NCBI GenBank assembly: GCA_022566435.1
Contig: JADFIX010000132.1
Coordinates: 1 to 8,036, forward strand
Direction of reading: 5' to 3'
Source: Planctomycetota bacterium
GTDB lineage: Bacteria; Planctomycetota; Phycisphaerae; UBA1845
DNA length: 8,036 nucleotides
Part shown: positions 6,726-8,036 of the stretch, piece by piece
Layout: each line of letters opens with the position of its first letter
How positions within the stretch are numbered: position 1 is the stretch's first letter
Made by a program: the position numbers and the translations under genes
The notes under the pieces: generated by a model
The model's input: only the letters and a program-made list of their open reading frames with translations
What the model was told of the DNA's origin: nothing
Database searches by the model: none

Positions 6726-6744
6726 GAACTGAGAACTGAGAACT
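6669..6744. repeat. heptamer inverted repeat, copy 2 (hairpin array)
   Basis: Two copies of the 14-mer CAGTAATCAGTGGT (6668-6681, 6682-6695) make four TCAGT-cored heptamers. After a 12-base loop (6701-6712) come four exact copies of ACTGAGA (6714-6741). The arms 6669-6700 and 6713-6744 are both 32 bases and align in perfect phase. By hand, 24 of 32 positions pair, and all eight mismatches are the two variable bases of each heptamer. This is a phased inverted array rather than a simple tandem repeat. It lies between ald and the efflux adaptor gene. Confidence 0.8.
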
Positions 6745-6759
6745 TATTCTCACGTCCGT

Positions 6760-6775
6760 TCCGTTTCGAAACGGA
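6760..6775. promoter_or_regulatory. 16-base perfect palindrome, candidate operator of the efflux gene
   Basis: TCCGTTTCGAAACGGA is identical to its own reverse complement and ends 25 bases before the adaptor ATG. An alternative pairing, GTCCGTT (6754-6760) with AACGGAC (6770-6776), overlaps it. No T-run follows, so it does not look like an intrinsic terminator. A dimeric repressor site (TetR- or MarR-like) is plausible given the downstream efflux gene, but no regulator gene is visible here. Confidence 0.4.
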
Positions 6776-6800
6776 CCTGTCTGTAAGTGGAGACGGGATT

Positions 6801-8036
6801 ATGAAAAACGTCATTATCTTCGTCCTGGTGGTCACGACTTTGATTACCGGGTTCCTGGCCGCAAAAAGCACTCTACGAATGTCCGTCCAAGGCATGGAGG
6901 GCAAGACCGAAAAACTCATCATCAGTGATTTGACCCTGCCAATTAACGCCACCGGCGAGATTCGCCCCAAACAGCGCGTGGAGATCAAGTCCGAGGCCAG
7001 CGGCGAGGTGATCGAAATCAGGAAGCGGGCCGGCGATCGGGTCATGGCCGGTGACATCTTGATTAGACTCCAAAAAGATGACGAACAGCGAAGCGTCAAC
7101 AAAGCGAAGCGCGATTTGAGCACCGCCGGCGCACGTCTCGCGGAAGCCAAAATCAACCTGAAGCAGGCCGAAACGGCCGATCTGAAGAGCGCCGAAGCGA
7201 AAGTCAATCAACTGCAAAACACCGTGCGACTTGCCAAGTTCCAAAGAGAAAAGTTCATGAATCTCCCTCAGTCTCAGCGTAGTGCAGAGGAGACTCTTCA
7301 GCGAGAGACAACACTCGCCGGCCAGGACGCGCAGCTCGACGCGGCGAAGGCCGGCGTGGAACGCGCATTACTCAACATTCCCAAGGCGAAACAGGTGGTA
7401 CTTCAGGCACAGGCGAACGTTGAAACCGCCCAGTACAATTTGGCCGACGCCGAAAAAAGACTGACAAAAACCGATATCGTCTCCCCCATCGACGGGATTG
7501 TCGCGGACATCAAGACACAAATCGGCGAGGTCATTCAGGGCGGAAAGACGACGCTCACCGGGGGTACCGTATTGGCCATCGTCCTGAACTTCGATCAACT
7601 GCTCGTACGCGCCGAAGTCGACGAATCCGACATCGGGCGGGTCTTGAAAATCGCGCCGCCTTGGGCCAAGCCGGGCCACGACGGGAGTGTGCAAATGCCC
7701 GACGATGTGGAAAACGCCGCCGCGTCTATGGAACATCTTCCGGTCATTACCGTCGAGTCATTTCGAAATGATGAATTCACCGGCGTCATTGAACGCATCT
7801 ATCCGGAGTCAAGGAACGTCAGCGGCGTCGTGACCTATCTTGTGGATGTCGTGATTATCAGCAAGAACAAGAACCGCCTGCTCCCGGGGATGCGCGCCGA
7901 CGTACGCTTTACCTCGGAGCACGCAAGCAACGTCGTCTTGTGCCCCAACGAAGCCATTCGCGAAGGGCCCAACGGCAAGCTCGGCGTGTACATTCCCAAG
8001 AAAAGCGATGCACCCGACGAACATGAAACGCAATTC
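6801..8036 (+). CDS. MacA/HlyD-like efflux membrane-fusion protein (3' end cut off)
   Basis: An open frame of 412 codons starts at ATG 6801, with GGAG (6789-6792) eight bases upstream, and runs off the right edge. It encodes a periplasmic adaptor that links an inner-membrane ABC or RND exporter to an outer-membrane channel. Residues 3-22 form a signal anchor without a lipobox cysteine. A split lipoyl domain (about 48-90 and 224-262, with TDIVSPIDGIV at 224-234) flanks an Ala/Gln/Lys-rich alpha-helical hairpin (about 91-222). The beta-barrel part contains AEVDESDIGRV (271-281), FTGVIERIYP (326-335), SGVVTYLVDV (341-350) and LLPGMRADVRF (360-370), the pattern of MacA-type adaptors. It then begins a membrane-proximal domain (PNEAIREG, 382-389). 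About 30 extra residues (282-313, rich in Pro, Asp and Ala) interrupt the barrel. The transporter gene is expected just beyond the window. Confidence 0.88.
   Translation, partial: MKNVIIFVLVVTTLITGFLAAKSTLRMSVQGMEGKTEKLIISDLTLPINATGEIRPKQRVEIKSEASGEVIEIRKRAGDRVMAGDILIRLQKDDEQRSVNKAKRDLSTAGARLAEAKINLKQAETADLKSAEAKVNQLQNTVRLAKFQREKFMNLPQSQRSAEETLQRETTLAGQDAQLDAAKAGVERALLNIPKAKQVVLQAQANVETAQYNLADAEKRLTKTDIVSPIDGIVADIKTQIGEVIQGGKTTLTGGTVLAIVLNFDQLLVRAEVDESDIGRVLKIAPPWAKPGHDGSVQMPDDVENAAASMEHLPVITVESFRNDEFTGVIERIYPESRNVSGVVTYLVDVVIISKNKNRLLPGMRADVRFTSEHASNVVLCPNEAIREGPNGKLGVYIPKKSDAPDEHETQF

Noticed and set aside
6668..6744. CRISPR-like array
   Set aside because: Units are 7 or 14 bases with no spacers of uniform length between them. 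The pattern is a phased inverted heptamer array.
6754..6780. Intrinsic terminator of ald
   Set aside because: The palindrome can form a stem but has no following T-run, and it lies close to the next gene's start, so an operator is more likely.

Overview
The window is about 8 kb of bacterial chromosome-like DNA, moderately GC-rich and densely coded. It holds no RNA gene, CRISPR array, insertion sequence or phage gene that I can see. All products I recognise are ordinary metabolic, surface or transport proteins. The style of the ComEC homologue (HPNLDH metal motif, long internal loop) and the rest of the right part suggest a Planctomycetes-like or related environmental bacterium. This is an impression from the sequence, not a search result.

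Left block (1-1529, + strand): the 3' end of an unidentified gene, a cyclase/kynurenine-formamidase-family metal hydrolase, and a divergent Ham1/RdgB-type nucleotide pyrophosphatase. The last two are only 11 bases apart and probably share a transcript. A region around 1690-1730 follows. There the C-terminus of the leftward glycosyltransferase (1540-2508) stops resembling its family and the local composition changes. I suspect a rearrangement or an assembly chimera, so the left block and the rest may not come from the same genome.

Middle block (about 1720-5350): a truncated or fused membrane-anchored GT2 glycosyltransferase (- strand) diverges from a full-length comEC (+ strand). The 148-base spacer between them carries candidate promoters in both directions.

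Right block (5353-8036, + strand): a complete alanine dehydrogenase (ald, all catalytic residues present), a 182-base spacer, and a MacA/HlyD-like membrane-fusion protein that runs off the right edge.

The most notable non-coding signal is a pair of related repeats at 5297-5352 and 6669-6744. They are built of TCAGT-cored heptamers facing ACTGA-cored heptamers, so each can fold into a hairpin. One supplies the C-terminal tail and stop codon of comEC. The other does the same to a 25-codon ORF with a good ribosome binding site, which may be the stump of an interrupted gene. A perfect 16-base palindrome just ahead of the efflux adaptor gene is a candidate operator. I found no convincing new multi-gene system.
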